In this document: positions 8,416 through 17,457 of the stretch, one piece after another
How positions within the stretch are numbered: position 1 is the first letter of the stretch
Layout of the letters: every line of letters starts with the position of its first letter
The notes under the pieces: model-generated
Seen by the model: only the letters and a program-made list of their open reading frames with translations
Databases searched by the model: none
Told to the model about the DNA's origin: nothing
Assembly (NCBI GenBank): GCA_017553545.1
Contig: JAFZKT010000063.1
Span: forward strand, 1 to 57,650
Reading direction: 5' to 3'
Source of the DNA: Bacteroidales bacterium
GTDB lineage: Bacteria > Bacteroidota > Bacteroidia > Bacteroidales > UBA932
DNA: 57,650 bases
Translations under genes and position numbers: made by a program

Positions 8416-9564
8416 ATGAAAGTCCTCATCGTAGACGACGAACGCGCCATCCGCTACTCCCTGAAGGAAATCCTGGAGATGGAAAACGCCCAGGTAGATA
8501 CGGCCGAAAACGGCCTGGAAGGCCTGGAGAAGGCCCGGAAGGAGAAGTTCGACGCCATCTTCTGCGACATCAAGATGCCGGAAATGGACGGGGTGGAAAT
8601 GCTCACTAAACTGGTGGAGGAAGGCATAGAGTCCCCGGTGGTGATGGTCTCCGGCCACGCGGACATCACAACCGCCGTAGACTGCATCAAGCGGGGCGCC
8701 TTCGACTTCATCGAGAAGCCGCTGGACCTGAACCGCATCCTCATCACCCTCAAGAACGCCACGGACAAGGCCAACCTCGTAAAGGACAACCGAATCCTCA
8801 AAAAGAAGATCTACGGCCGCGAAATGATAGGCGCATCGGCCCCCGTCGAACATCTTCGGGAGATGATAGGAAAGGTGGCACCCACGCAGGCGGGCGTCCT
8901 CATCACCGGTCCCAACGGCTCCGGCAAGGAACTCGTCGCGCAGAGCATCTACCAACTCAGCGAGCGTTCCATGATGCCCTTCGTGGAAGTGAACTGCGCC
9001 GCCATCCCGTCGGAACTCATCGACAGCGAACTCTTCGGGCACAAGAAGGGTTCGTTTACATCGGCCATCAAGGACCACAAGGGAAAATTCGAGCAGGCCG
9101 ATGGAGGCACCATCTTCCTGGATGAGATAGGCGACATGTCGCTGGCCGCCCAGGCGAAGGTGCTGCGCGTGCTGCAGGAGAAAAAACTCATCCCCGTGGG
9201 CGGGGACAAGGAGATTACGGTGGACGTGCGTGTGATCGCCGCCACCAACAAAAACCTCCAGGATGAGATTGCGAAAGGCAACTTCCGCGAGGACCTTTAC
9301 CACCGGCTCAGCGTGATCATCCTCAACGTCCCGTCCCTGGACGAGCGAAAGGAGGACATCCCCCTGCTGGTGGAACATTTCTCGGAGCAGATCTGCGGTG
9401 AGGCCGGAAAACCCGTGCGGGAGTTCGCGCCCGAAGCCATGAAACTCCTCCAGGAGCGCTCCTGGCCCGGCAATATCCGCCAGCTCAGGAACGTGGTGGA
9501 GCGGCTCCTTATTCTGGGCGGCAATCCTGTATCGGCCCAGGACGTGAAAGATTATGCCCTCTAA
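8416..9564 (+). CDS. NtrC-type response regulator lacking a DNA-binding domain
   Basis: Cytoplasmic regulator of 382 residues. The receiver domain (1-120) has its phosphoacceptor at Asp51 (CDIKMPEMDG) and Lys101. The AAA+ sigma-54 activation domain (135-365) has Walker A TGPNGSGK (164-171), Walker B TIFLDEIGD and the arginine-rich block WPGNIRQLRNVVERL. The sigma-54 contact loop reads GSFTSA (212-217) rather than GAFTGA. The protein ends at DVKDYAL, with no room for the usual Fis-type helix-turn-helix. This architecture is, to my knowledge, common in Bacteroidota. No sensor kinase is adjacent. It is followed after 3 bp by the AsmA-like gene, suggesting a link to envelope functions. Confidence 0.92.
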   Translation: MKVLIVDDERAIRYSLKEILEMENAQVDTAENGLEGLEKARKEKFDAIFCDIKMPEMDGVEMLTKLVEEGIESPVVMVSGHADITTAVDCIKRGAFDFIEKPLDLNRILITLKNATDKANLVKDNRILKKKIYGREMIGASAPVEHLREMIGKVAPTQAGVLITGPNGSGKELVAQSIYQLSERSMMPFVEVNCAAIPSELIDSELFGHKKGSFTSAIKDHKGKFEQADGGTIFLDEIGDMSLAAQAKVLRVLQEKKLIPVGGDKEITVDVRVIAATNKNLQDEIAKGNFREDLYHRLSVIILNVPSLDERKEDIPLLVEHFSEQICGEAGKPVREFAPEAMKLLQERSWPGNIRQLRNVVERLLILGGNPVSAQDVKDYAL

Positions 9565-9567
9565 GGG

Positions 9568-12500
9568 ATGAAAGTCTGGAAGGTCATACGGATTATACTC
9601 CTTAGCCTGCTGGGGCTCATCGTGGCCCTGCTGGTGACCTTGCAGATCCTTCTGCGTCCCGCCGTTCTCACCAGGATTGTCAACAATGTGGCCGCGGACT
9701 ACGTGGATGGAGATGTCAGTTTCAAGGAGGTACGGGCGCATTTTATCAAGAGCTTCCCTTATCTGACCATCGACGCCACGGAGTTTTCCATCACTTATCC
9801 CCATGAGCGGTACGCCCGCTTTGACAGCGTCTATACGGACAGCGGACGGAGGTTCAGCCTGCTGAAAGCCGGTTACGGCCAGAACGGCGTAACGATGGAC
9901 ACCCTGGCGGCCTTCAACAAACTGAGCATCGCGGTGAACTATATGGCGTTCATCAACAGCAACCGCATCCATGTGCACAGGCTGGAACTGGAGCGCCCGC
10001 GCATTTTCGCCCACTACTATGATTCCACGGCGGCCAACTGGGAAATCCTTCCCATCGGCAAGGATAAGGATACCACTGACAAAGAAAGCAAACCCCTGCC
10101 GCCCATCATAATAGACAAAATCGCCCTCACAGACAGGCCCATCATCATTTTCACACATCCGGTGGACACGCTTTTCGGGATGTTCACCATGCGGCGGATG
10201 AACCTGGACGGACGGCTGGAGACAGAGCAGCTCTATCGTTCGCAGGTGGATATCGGCATCGATTCCCTCTTCGTGTCGGGTCGCATTCCGGCCGACACTG
10301 TGGCGGTGGGCATCCAGCAGCTGCGGGCTGGTGTAAAGGAGCGGCATTTCACGCTGGACGCCGATGCCAGGGCCAGTCTCCGTACCGGATCCTACGGCCG
10401 CATCCGCGTACCGGTTCACCTGGACGCCGACGCAGAACTCCCCGAACGGGAGGAGGGGGAACTGGAGGCCAACATCAACAGCCTCTGCCTGAGCGTTTCC
10501 TCCCTCACCCTGAAGGGGAAGGGGAACATTTTCAAGCATAAGGACGGCATCATGGACCTGGATGTCACGGCCGACATCAACGACTGTCCCATCGGGGATC
10601 TCATCAGGGAATTCGAGCCGAATTTCCCCGTGCTGAAGAAGGTGTCCACAGACGCCATCCTGAGCCTGAACGCCGCGGTCAAAGGCAGTTATGGCAACGG
10701 GCAGATGCCCGCCGTGGACGCCCGCGTGCAGATTCCGCCCGCCTTCCTGAACTACGAAGGGCTGGGCCGCCGCGGCCGCCTGGCGCTGGACGCCACCGTC
10801 ACCACGGACGACCTGAAGGAGGTAAACGGCAAACTGAATAAACTCTTTGTGGACATCGTGGGTGCCCAGATCAATGCTACGGCGGACATCCAGGACGCGC
10901 TGGGCAAAGACCCTTCCATTACGTTGAACGGCTCCCTGCGGGCCCGTGTAGACTCCCTTACCCGCGCCTTCACCAACGACATGGGTATCTACGGCACCGG
11001 CCGGCTGGATGCCAAACTGAACGGAAAAGTCAAGCTGTCACAGCTGAACATGGCCCGCATCGGCGCGGCGAACCTCAACTGCGACATCACCGGCAGCGAC
11101 CTTCACATCGAACGGGACAGCCTCAACGCCAATATCCCGCACCTGGAAATGAACCTGTGCACCAAGGGGAACGAGATTGACAAAAACATCCGCCAGGGGG
11201 CCCGGGTGCTGGCCTTGAAGGCCGATGTAGACAGCCTAGACATCTCCCTGGGAACCATGTACGCCAAGGGGAAGGACGTCCATCTGCTGGCCCAGAATTC
11301 GGCAGAAATCCTAAAGGGCAGCAAGGATATGACGCCCCTGATGGGCATCCTCAAAGTGGCCAGCCTGCGCCTTCGGGACAGCGACGGCATGGCCGTTGGC
11401 ATCCGGGACAATACGGAAACCATCCGCATCGAACCGGCCACCCAGGCGCATCCCCAGCCCAAGTTCACCGTGCGTTCCAAGAGCGGCGGCATTCGCGCCC
11501 GGCTGGACGACAACCTGGTGGGGATGCGGGACCTCAAGCTATCCGTTTCGGCCACCCGTCACGTCCGTCGGACCCGCAATTCGGACCGCTGGAACCATAT
11601 GCTGGATTCCCTCCAGCGCGTGTATCCCGGCGTGCCGCGGGATTCCCTGTTCCGCCACGCGCGGATGATCCGGGAGGCGCGGGCAAGTCGCGACGCGTTT
11701 GCATCGGCTGATATAAAAATCAGTCTTTCCCAATCGCTCAAGGAGTACTTCCGCGACTGGGATGTAGATGGTTCCATCGGCCTTGGAAGCGGTCGGCTGC
11801 GCACGCCGTCCTTCCCGCTGGCCACCGATTTTTCCGCCGTGGAAGGACGCTTCGACAACGACACCCTGGACCTGAAGAACATCACCCTGAAAGCGGGCGA
11901 ATCGGACCTTTCCGCCAAGGCGCGCCTCACCGGTCTGCGCTGGGCGGTGATGGGCTCCACCCGTCGGCCGCTCAAGCTAAAGGCCGATGTAACAAGCGAT
12001 TACATAGACGCCAACGAGCTGATGCGCGCCTACGCATACTACACCACTTACCAGCCGGCGGATTCGCTGAACGCCGTTTCCGACGAAGCGCTGGAGACTG
12101 CCGTGGACCAGGCCGAACTGCCGGACAGCGTGAACACCAAACTGCTGGTCATCCCTGCGAATCTGGAGGTGGACTTTTCACTGGAAGCCCGCGGTATCAA
12201 GTACGACAGCCTTCGCGTGAGCTGGGCTGCGGCCGACGTAGCCATGCGGAACAGGACGTTGCAGATAACGAATGCCCTGGCCGCCTCCAATATGGGTGAT
12301 ATCTTTTTCGAAGGCTTCTATGCCACCCGCTCGAAGGAAGACATCAAAGCGGGCTTCGACCTGAATCTGGTAGACATTACGGCCCAGAAAGTGATTACCC
12401 TGTTCCCCGCCGTGGATACGCTGATGCCGCTGCTGACCACCTTCGTGGGGGATTTGGATTGCGAGCTGGCCGCCACCACGGACCTGGATACCCTGATGCA

Positions 12501-13194
12501 GGTGGTGCTGCCTTCCGTGGACGGCGTGATGAAGATTTCGGGCAAGGAGCTGGGACTCCGCGAAAGCCCGGAACTTCGTAAAATCACTAAACTCCTGAAG
12601 TTCAAGGATAAGACCAAGGCCGTCATCGACAATATGTCCGTGACCGGTATCGTCCAGGATAACGTGCTGGAAATCTTCCCCTTCGTGCTGAATGTGGACC
12701 GCTACCTGCTGGCGGCGTCCGGAACGCAAGGCCTGGACCAGAAGTTCGACTATCATATTTCCATCATCAAATCACCGATGCTCATCAAGTTCGGGGTTAA
12801 CATATGGGGCCCGAACTTCGACGACATCCATTACGGACTGGGACGGGCGCGCTACAAGAGCGCCAACGTGCCGGTGTACACCAAGCAGCTGGACAACGTC
12901 CAGTACAACCTGGTGGCCGCCATCCACAACATCTTCGAACTGGGCGTGGAGAAAGCGATGGAAGAAAACCGTACCGGGCAGTACTTTGCCGTGCCGTCCG
13001 TTGGTGTGCCGTCCGGTTCTTCGGACGAGCCCGTGTCTGAGGAAGCCCTGCAGGGGATGGAGTATCTCCTGTCCGATATTCTGCAGAACAACGCCACCCG
13101 GCGGGAGGCCATCAAGCAGGAGGTCATCCGGCTGGAGGAAGAGGCGGCGGACAAGTCCGAGAGTGCCGGTGCCAGGTCAAAAAAGAAGAAATGA
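9568..13194 (+). CDS. AsmA-family envelope protein
   Basis: Large protein of 1208 residues with one N-terminal membrane anchor (about 6-28), then a long periplasmic region rich in beta strands. The N-terminal block (LRPAVLTRIVNNVAADYVDGDVSF) and the C-terminal block (MKISGKELGLRESPELRKITKLLKFKDKTKAVIDNMSVTG, split here only by description) resemble AsmA/TamB-like bridge proteins that help carry lipids between the membranes; that role is inferred from the family. The C-terminus is charged and lysine rich. It is coupled to its neighbours: start 3 bp after the regulator stop, and its own stop overlaps the prmA start (ATGA). Confidence 0.85.
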   Translation: MKVWKVIRIILLSLLGLIVALLVTLQILLRPAVLTRIVNNVAADYVDGDVSFKEVRAHFIKSFPYLTIDATEFSITYPHERYARFDSVYTDSGRRFSLLKAGYGQNGVTMDTLAAFNKLSIAVNYMAFINSNRIHVHRLELERPRIFAHYYDSTAANWEILPIGKDKDTTDKESKPLPPIIIDKIALTDRPIIIFTHPVDTLFGMFTMRRMNLDGRLETEQLYRSQVDIGIDSLFVSGRIPADTVAVGIQQLRAGVKERHFTLDADARASLRTGSYGRIRVPVHLDADAELPEREEGELEANINSLCLSVSSLTLKGKGNIFKHKDGIMDLDVTADINDCPIGDLIREFEPNFPVLKKVSTDAILSLNAAVKGSYGNGQMPAVDARVQIPPAFLNYEGLGRRGRLALDATVTTDDLKEVNGKLNKLFVDIVGAQINATADIQDALGKDPSITLNGSLRARVDSLTRAFTNDMGIYGTGRLDAKLNGKVKLSQLNMARIGAANLNCDITGSDLHIERDSLNANIPHLEMNLCTKGNEIDKNIRQGARVLALKADVDSLDISLGTMYAKGKDVHLLAQNSAEILKGSKDMTPLMGILKVASLRLRDSDGMAVGIRDNTETIRIEPATQAHPQPKFTVRSKSGGIRARLDDNLVGMRDLKLSVSATRHVRRTRNSDRWNHMLDSLQRVYPGVPRDSLFRHARMIREARASRDAFASADIKISLSQSLKEYFRDWDVDGSIGLGSGRLRTPSFPLATDFSAVEGRFDNDTLDLKNITLKAGESDLSAKARLTGLRWAVMGSTRRPLKLKADVTSDYIDANELMRAYAYYTTYQPADSLNAVSDEALETAVDQAELPDSVNTKLLVIPANLEVDFSLEARGIKYDSLRVSWAAADVAMRNRTLQITNALAASNMGDIFFEGFYATRSKEDIKAGFDLNLVDITAQKVITLFPAVDTLMPLLTTFVGDLDCELAATTDLDTLMQVVLPSVDGVMKISGKELGLRESPELRKITKLLKFKDKTKAVIDNMSVTGIVQDNVLEIFPFVLNVDRYLLAASGTQGLDQKFDYHISIIKSPMLIKFGVNIWGPNFDDIHYGLGRARYKSANVPVYTKQLDNVQYNLVAAIHNIFELGVEKAMEENRTGQYFAVPSVGVPSGSSDEPVSEEALQGMEYLLSDILQNNATRREAIKQEVIRLEEEAADKSESAGARSKKKK

Positions 13195-14069
13195 ACAGTT
13201 TCGAATACCTGGAAGTGAGTGTGCGGCTGGCCCCCTTTTCGGAAGAAGGGGCCGAGGTCCTGATGGCGGAACTGGCGGAACTGCCCTTTGACTCTTTTGT
13301 AACGGAAGAACCGTTTCTGAAGGCATATATCCAAACTTCGGAGTATCGGCCGTCGGATGTGAAGGTGGTTCTGAGCGGGTATGATTTCGTGGCCGATTTC
13401 AAGGCAGTCCCCGTGCAGGGGCAGAATTGGAATAAAGCCTGGGAGGATTCGTTCGAGCCCATTGTGGTGGACGGCATCGTGACGGTGAAGGCGAAGTTCA
13501 ATGTGGACGTCCCGCAGACACGCTACAACATCTGGATTGATCCGCAGATGGCTTTCGGCACAGGGTATCACCATACCACTTACATGATGATGCAGCGGAT
13601 GCTGGCGCTGGGGGCCGCGCGGCCTTCCGGTTCCGCCTCCCGCAGCTCCGGGCTCCGGGGCCTGTCCGTTGTGGATATGGGCTGCGGCACCGCCATCCTG
13701 GCCATCCTGGCCGCCAAGATGGGCGCGCGGAAGGTTTTCGCCGTGGACATCGACGCCGTTGCGGCCCGCTCCGCCTGGGGCAACTGCCGCTGGAACAAAG
13801 TGGGCTCCCGCGTGGAAACCGCCTGCGGCGACGCCTCCCTCCTGCAAATGGGCACCTATGACGTGCTGCTGGCCAACATTCACCGCAACATCATCCTGGA
13901 AGACCTCCCCACCTACTTCCGTTCTTTGAAGCGCGGCGGCCACCTCCTCCTGAGCGGCTTCTATGAGGCCGACATCCCCTCCATCACCGCTGCCGCCCTC
14001 GCCCTTGGCCTCTCCCCCGCCGGCTCCTCTTCCCGTGAAGGCTGGGCTTGTTTGGAGTTTAAGAAGTAG
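13191..14069 (+). CDS. prmA: Ribosomal protein L11 methyltransferase
   Basis: SAM-dependent enzyme that trimethylates ribosomal protein L11. The 292-residue chain has an N-terminal substrate-binding domain (to about 110), the WIDPQMAFGTGYHHTT block typical of PrmA, SAM motif VDMGCGTAILAILAAK, the acidic strand AVDID and the catalytic-site block LANIHRNI. A serine/glycine-rich insertion (about 142-155) precedes the SAM motif. The start overlaps the AsmA stop by 4 bp (ATGA), so it depends on the upstream promoter. L11 methylation is usually dispensable. Confidence 0.93.
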   Translation: MNSFEYLEVSVRLAPFSEEGAEVLMAELAELPFDSFVTEEPFLKAYIQTSEYRPSDVKVVLSGYDFVADFKAVPVQGQNWNKAWEDSFEPIVVDGIVTVKAKFNVDVPQTRYNIWIDPQMAFGTGYHHTTYMMMQRMLALGAARPSGSASRSSGLRGLSVVDMGCGTAILAILAAKMGARKVFAVDIDAVAARSAWGNCRWNKVGSRVETACGDASLLQMGTYDVLLANIHRNIILEDLPTYFRSLKRGGHLLLSGFYEADIPSITAAALALGLSPAGSSSREGWACLEFKK

Positions 14070-14082
14070 CCCCTTGCTCCTT

Positions 14083-14138
14083 ACCCCATTGTCATTCTGA
14101 GTCACCCCATTGTCATTCTGAGCGGAGCGAAGAATCTC
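14083..14138. repeat. Tandem GTCATTCTGAG repeat downstream of prmA
   Basis: ACCCCATTGTCATTCTGAG occurs twice (14083-14101 and 14104-14122). The second copy runs on into AGCGGAGCGAAGAATCTC. A similar sequence is familiar as a dispersed intergenic repeat in several bacterial phyla. It lies between prmA and the tRNA promoter. Confidence 0.7.
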
Positions 14139-14150
14139 AACTTTTTTTCA

Positions 14151-14158
14151 TATCTTTG
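14151..14158 (+). promoter_or_regulatory. -7 promoter element of tRNA-Leu
   Basis: TATCTTTG, a perfect TAnnTTTG match, ends 11 bp before the first base of the tRNA. A T-run precedes it. Confidence 0.75.
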
Positions 14159-14169
14159 CACTCCACTTT

Positions 14170-14251
14170 GCGGGTGTGTTGGAATTGGTAGACAACCCAG
14201 ACTTAGGATCTGGTGCCTTACGGCGTATGGGTTCGAGTCCCTTCACCCGCA
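14170..14251 (+). tRNA. tRNA-Leu (anticodon TAG)
   Basis: The acceptor arms GCGGGTG and CACCCGC pair perfectly, with discriminator A at 14251. The anticodon arm CCAGA-CTTAGGA-TCTGG gives anticodon TAG, reading CTA/CTG-type leucine codons. A long variable arm (class II) and a GGTTCGAGTCC T-arm are present. CCA is not encoded. The T-arm/acceptor 3' end is repeated in inverted form at 14288-14299. Confidence 0.95.
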
Positions 14252-14255
14252 CGCG

Positions 14256-14279
14256 AAGCTCAGCCTCACGGCTGGGCTT
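14256..14279 (+). terminator. Hairpin after tRNA-Leu
   Basis: AAGCTCAGCC and GGCTGGGCTT form a 10-bp stem (one G-T pair) around TCAC, followed by a weak T-rich tract. It is enclosed by a wider 12-bp inverted repeat, 14240-14251 against 14288-14299, whose left arm is the tRNA 3' end itself. Confidence 0.6.
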
Positions 14280-14312
14280 CTTGCGTTTGCGGGTGAAGGT
14301 GTAGCGCCAGCG

Positions 14313-14533
14313 ACCATCTTGCGCACGCCAGAGCGGGAAATCCTGCTTAAGATGGTCACGGATGACGATCTTGCGCAAGAATCCGGCCAAAACGTGCTTA
14401 AGATGGTATGGGAGCTGATTGCGGACATGGTGCTGTGCCTGACGTGCCGCGGGAATGTCACGTTGGGCACGCCGCCAGGACTAAAAACCCGGGAATCCGG
14501 GCTTCGCCGGGTGCTAAAGCACCTGGCCAGGAC
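14313..14533. repeat. Compound palindromic repeat, copy 2
   Basis: This fills most of the 387-bp gene-free stretch 14252-14638. Blocks in order: ACCATCTTGCGCACG facing TGCTTAAGATGGT, GATCTTGCGCAAG facing AAAACGTGCTTAAGATGG (14389-14406, identical 18-mer to 5124-5141), ACGTTGGGCACGCC (14460-14473), then a hairpin GCCGGGTGCT/AGCACCTGGC (14506-14527). The order matches 5052-5218. Open frames across it look noncoding. Confidence 0.75.
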
Positions 14534-14580
14534 GGAAAACCCGCAAATATGGTCTTTTCCGCGCCAATCTCACCCGGAGG

Positions 14581-14612
14581 TTTGCAGGTGTCCCATTATT
14601 TGTCTATTTTTG
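14581..14612 (+). promoter_or_regulatory. Promoter of the alpha-L-fucosidase gene
   Basis: A -33 TTTG (14581-14584) and a -7 TATTTTTG (14605-14612) are spaced by 20 bp, the usual Bacteroidota arrangement. The fucosidase ATG lies 27 bp further on. Confidence 0.75.
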
Positions 14613-14638
14613 TTCACGGATAAAGTATACTGCATTTC

Positions 14639-16018
14639 ATGAGAACAAAAAGAATTGTTTTCACCTTACTGGCCCTCTGTGCCATCTTTTCCGCTTCCGC
14701 CCAGGACAACAGTTACGTGCATAAAATGTCCGACGGCTATGAATGGCCGGCGGATCCCGCCGTGCGCGAAAAGCTCGATGCCTGGCAGGACCTTAAATTC
14801 GGTGTCCTCATGCATTGGGGTCTTTATAGCATACACGGAATAGTGGAATCCTGGGCGCTATGCAGTGAAGACCATAGCTGGAACCGCCGTCCGGAGGGTT
14901 CAAGCTATGAGGAATTCAAGCAGTGGTACTGGGGGCTCAGTAAAGTATTTAATCCGGTAGATTTCAACCCTGACCAGTGGGCGCAGGTCTTTAAGGATGC
15001 CGGCATGAGATATATGGTTTTCACGACCAAGCACCACGACGGCTTCTGTCTTTATGATTCGGATTACACCGATTTCTCCATAGCCAAGGCAGGGCCGTTC
15101 GCCGGCAACCCCAAGGCCGATGCTGCCAAATGGGTGTTTGATGCTTTCAGGGCGCAGGGCTTTATGACCGGTGCATATTTCTCCAAGCCGGACTGGCATT
15201 GCGAGTGGTTCTGGAACCCGTATTTCGCAACACCGAACCGACGAGTCAATTATAGTATAGAGAAGCATCCGGATTGGTGGGAGAAGTACGCGGCTTTCAC
15301 TAAAAACCAGCTTTCGGAAATCACCGGAGGACGCTTCGGCCAACTGGATATCCTCTGGCTGGACGGTGGTTGGGTTTCAGGTGATCTTGTCGGCCTGAAT
15401 GAAGTTCTTCCGGAAGCCCGCCGCGTCAGCCCGGGCCTCATCTGCGTAGACCGCACCATCAAAGGCCCCAACGAAAATTACCAGACTCCGGAGCAGAGAA
15501 TCCCGGACCATCAGATAGATCATCCCTGGGAGGCCTGCGTCACGCTGACTGCCGATTGGGGATGGCATCCCGGCTCTCCCCACAAAAGTGTGCGAAAAGT
15601 AATAAGCATACTTGCCGAAATCGTAGCAAAAGGAGGGAGTCTGCTGCTGGGTGTGGGCCCCACACCCGCCGGCATCATCGAAGAGCAGAGCGTGGCAGTT
15701 CTGGGGGAGATAGGAGAATGGATGAAGCGCTGTGGCGAAGCGGTTTACAATACCCGAATCACCCCTGTCTATAATGACGGGAATCTATGGTTTACTGCAT
15801 CCAAGGACGGAAAGACCATTTACGCCGTGTATGCCTTGCCCGATGGGGAAACGCTCCCGGCCAGTCTCGAGTGGTGCGGCAACCTGCCCCTCAAGGGAAG
15901 AGTGACGCTGCTCAATAACGGTAAAAGGATTAAAGCCGTAGTCAAGGACGGGAAAGTGACACTGAAGCTCCCCAAAAGCCTTAGGCAGGAACCCCTTGCC
16001 CTCAAATTCCAAATATAG
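14639..16018 (+). CDS. Alpha-L-fucosidase, GH29
   Basis: Secreted or periplasmic retaining glycosidase of 459 residues that removes terminal L-fucose from glycans. A signal peptide ends at SASAQ. GH29 blocks are visible: MHWGLYSIHG, AKYxxFTTKHHDGF-type segment YMVFTTKHHDGFCLYDS, and DILWLDGGW with the probable nucleophile Asp242. The acid/base residue cannot be assigned by eye. The C-terminal about 100 residues form the usual beta domain. A full promoter lies upstream and a hairpin downstream, so the gene is monocistronic. With GH89 nearby and GH92 at the window end it suggests use of host or mucin-like glycans. Confidence 0.92.
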   Translation: MRTKRIVFTLLALCAIFSASAQDNSYVHKMSDGYEWPADPAVREKLDAWQDLKFGVLMHWGLYSIHGIVESWALCSEDHSWNRRPEGSSYEEFKQWYWGLSKVFNPVDFNPDQWAQVFKDAGMRYMVFTTKHHDGFCLYDSDYTDFSIAKAGPFAGNPKADAAKWVFDAFRAQGFMTGAYFSKPDWHCEWFWNPYFATPNRRVNYSIEKHPDWWEKYAAFTKNQLSEITGGRFGQLDILWLDGGWVSGDLVGLNEVLPEARRVSPGLICVDRTIKGPNENYQTPEQRIPDHQIDHPWEACVTLTADWGWHPGSPHKSVRKVISILAEIVAKGGSLLLGVGPTPAGIIEEQSVAVLGEIGEWMKRCGEAVYNTRITPVYNDGNLWFTASKDGKTIYAVYALPDGETLPASLEWCGNLPLKGRVTLLNNGKRIKAVVKDGKVTLKLPKSLRQEPLALKFQI

Positions 16019-16105
16019 ATACCTTCAAGGGATGCGGTAGGTGTGCGTTCCGGGAGAGGCGACGCGCTTCCCGAAATACGCCTGTTCATTGTAAAACAGG
16101 AACAA

Positions 16106-16121
16106 CCCGGCCGCGGCCGGG
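16106..16121 (+). terminator. Hairpin terminator after the fucosidase gene
   Basis: CCCGGCCGCGGCCGGG is a perfect palindrome followed by a CTTCTCTATTTT tract. A second short hairpin, CCTGTT/AACAGG, precedes it at 16081-16100. Confidence 0.65.
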
Positions 16122-16171
16122 CTTCTCTATTTTGGAAAATTTTTCCTATATTGTCAAAAATTCTGAAAACC

Positions 16172-17434
16172 ATGAAAAAGACCGCATATCTGGCGCTTTG
16201 CCTGCTGCTGGCGGCTTGTGGAAAGTCGGACCCTGAAAACACCAGCGGGAATGGGACGGGGATCAAGCGGAGCGACATCGTCTCCATCACCAAATCCTAC
16301 TCCTTCCGCTGCAATTCCGCCCTGCAAACCCTGGCGGACATTTCCATCGTATATGTGGGGGCCGATGGAAAGCCGTCCGCGAAGGAAAAAGTCACCGGCA
16401 CCAGTTGGAAGAAAACCGGCATCGCAGTGCCGCTCAACTCAAAAGCGACGGCGATTGAAGGAACCACGGCCGGAGTCAGTGTCATTTGCAATCCCAATAG
16501 CGTGCCGGAAAGCAGCGAATATGATGTCCAATATGAGCTGGAATGCGCGTATACCATCACTTGCGCGGACGGAAGCGCCTTTACGCTGCCCGCCTGGAAC
16601 ATCAATCCCGAGATGCCCGCCGTTGAGGGGCGCAACGCGGCGGAAGCCTGCAACGCGGTGAGCCTCTCCTGCACCAACGACAAGATCATTGCCATTGACA
16701 ACCAGGGCAATACGTATCTGGCCGACACGGAATTCTGGTCGGTCGAAGATGGAGAGTATGTGCCTGGGACCACCCAAGGCGGCGCCGATCAGGAGCCGCC
16801 GACGCGGTCGGTGAGCGTGGAATATGCCGATGTCCCCGAAGCCGTGGACCTGGGCTTTACCGTCGATGGGAAGCCGCTTTTATGGGCGACCAGGAATGTC
16901 GGCGCGCGCTCGCCCGGTGATTTCGGCGGCCTGTACGGCTGGGGGGATGCCAGCGGATACCACACCGAGACCAATCCGGTCTTTTATCCCGCGCGTCATC
17001 CGGAAAATGTCGTCGGAAAAACGGGAAACAGTATCAGCGGAACCCGCTGCGACATCGCTTTTTGCACCTGGGGAACCCGGTGGAGAATGCCCTCCAAGGC
17101 AGAGTGGGAAGCCCTTGCCGCCAACTGCACCTGGAAGAAAAAGAAGGTGGATGGGAACTGGGGAATGGAATTCACGTCCAACATAAACGGCAACAGTATT
17201 TTCCTGCCGGGAGCCGATGCCCGTTACGGCGAAAATCTCTACCGCAACTCAACGGCGGCCGAAAACTGCCACGGCTATTACTGGTCCGGCGACTGGGTCT
17301 CCACGGATGCCCAGATGGCGTATTATTTCTATTATTCGCTGTTCTCAACCGGCACCGTCTACTCCAAGGCGCAGGGCAACAAGGAACGCTTCTACGGAAT
17401 GTCCGTCCGCCCCGTCACTTCCACCAGACCATAA
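16172..17434 (+). CDS. FSM-domain lipoprotein E with N-terminal extension
   Basis: Lipoprotein of 420 residues. The frame opens at 16043, but the real start is the ATG at 16172 (MKKTAYLAL), which gives a signal peptide with lipobox LAAC and Cys16. Residues about 28-225 form an all-beta region of unknown family. The FSM domain follows: [66 protein letters not shown] and a terminal YGMSVRPVT. It is a distant relative of the four clustered proteins at 3313-6758, on the other strand 10 kb away. It heads a small series of exported proteins (17458 and 17941). Confidence 0.83.
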   Translation: MKKTAYLALCLLLAACGKSDPENTSGNGTGIKRSDIVSITKSYSFRCNSALQTLADISIVYVGADGKPSAKEKVTGTSWKKTGIAVPLNSKATAIEGTTAGVSVICNPNSVPESSEYDVQYELECAYTITCADGSAFTLPAWNINPEMPAVEGRNAAEACNAVSLSCTNDKIIAIDNQGNTYLADTEFWSVEDGEYVPGTTQGGADQEPPTRSVSVEYADVPEAVDLGFTVDGKPLLWATRNVGARSPGDFGGLYGWGDASGYHTETNPVFYPARHPENVVGKTGNSISGTRCDIAFCTWGTRWRMPSKAEWEALAANCTWKKKKVDGNWGMEFTSNINGNSIFLPGADARYGENLYRNSTAAENCHGYYWSGDWVSTDAQMAYYFYYSLFSTGTVYSKAQGNKERFYGMSVRPVTSTRP

Positions 17435-17457
17435 CTTTGCTTCATTACGGTTTAGAT

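Noticed and set aside
8344-10539. Minus-strand frame of 731 codons opposite the NtrC-type regulator and AsmA gene.
   Set aside because: Antisense of well-supported domains; no homology blocks.
14148-14390. Minus-strand frame of 80 codons over tRNA-Leu.
   Set aside because: Covers the tRNA in antisense and reads the VRVKGLEP-type peptide familiar as a tRNA artefact.
14170-14638. Integrative element at tRNA-Leu.
   Set aside because: The downstream copy of the tRNA end is inverted, not direct, and there is no integrase or cargo.
17062-17457. Upstream part of the open frame leading into the small lipoprotein at 17458.
   Set aside because: It runs out of frame through FSM gene E; the signal peptide begins at 17458.
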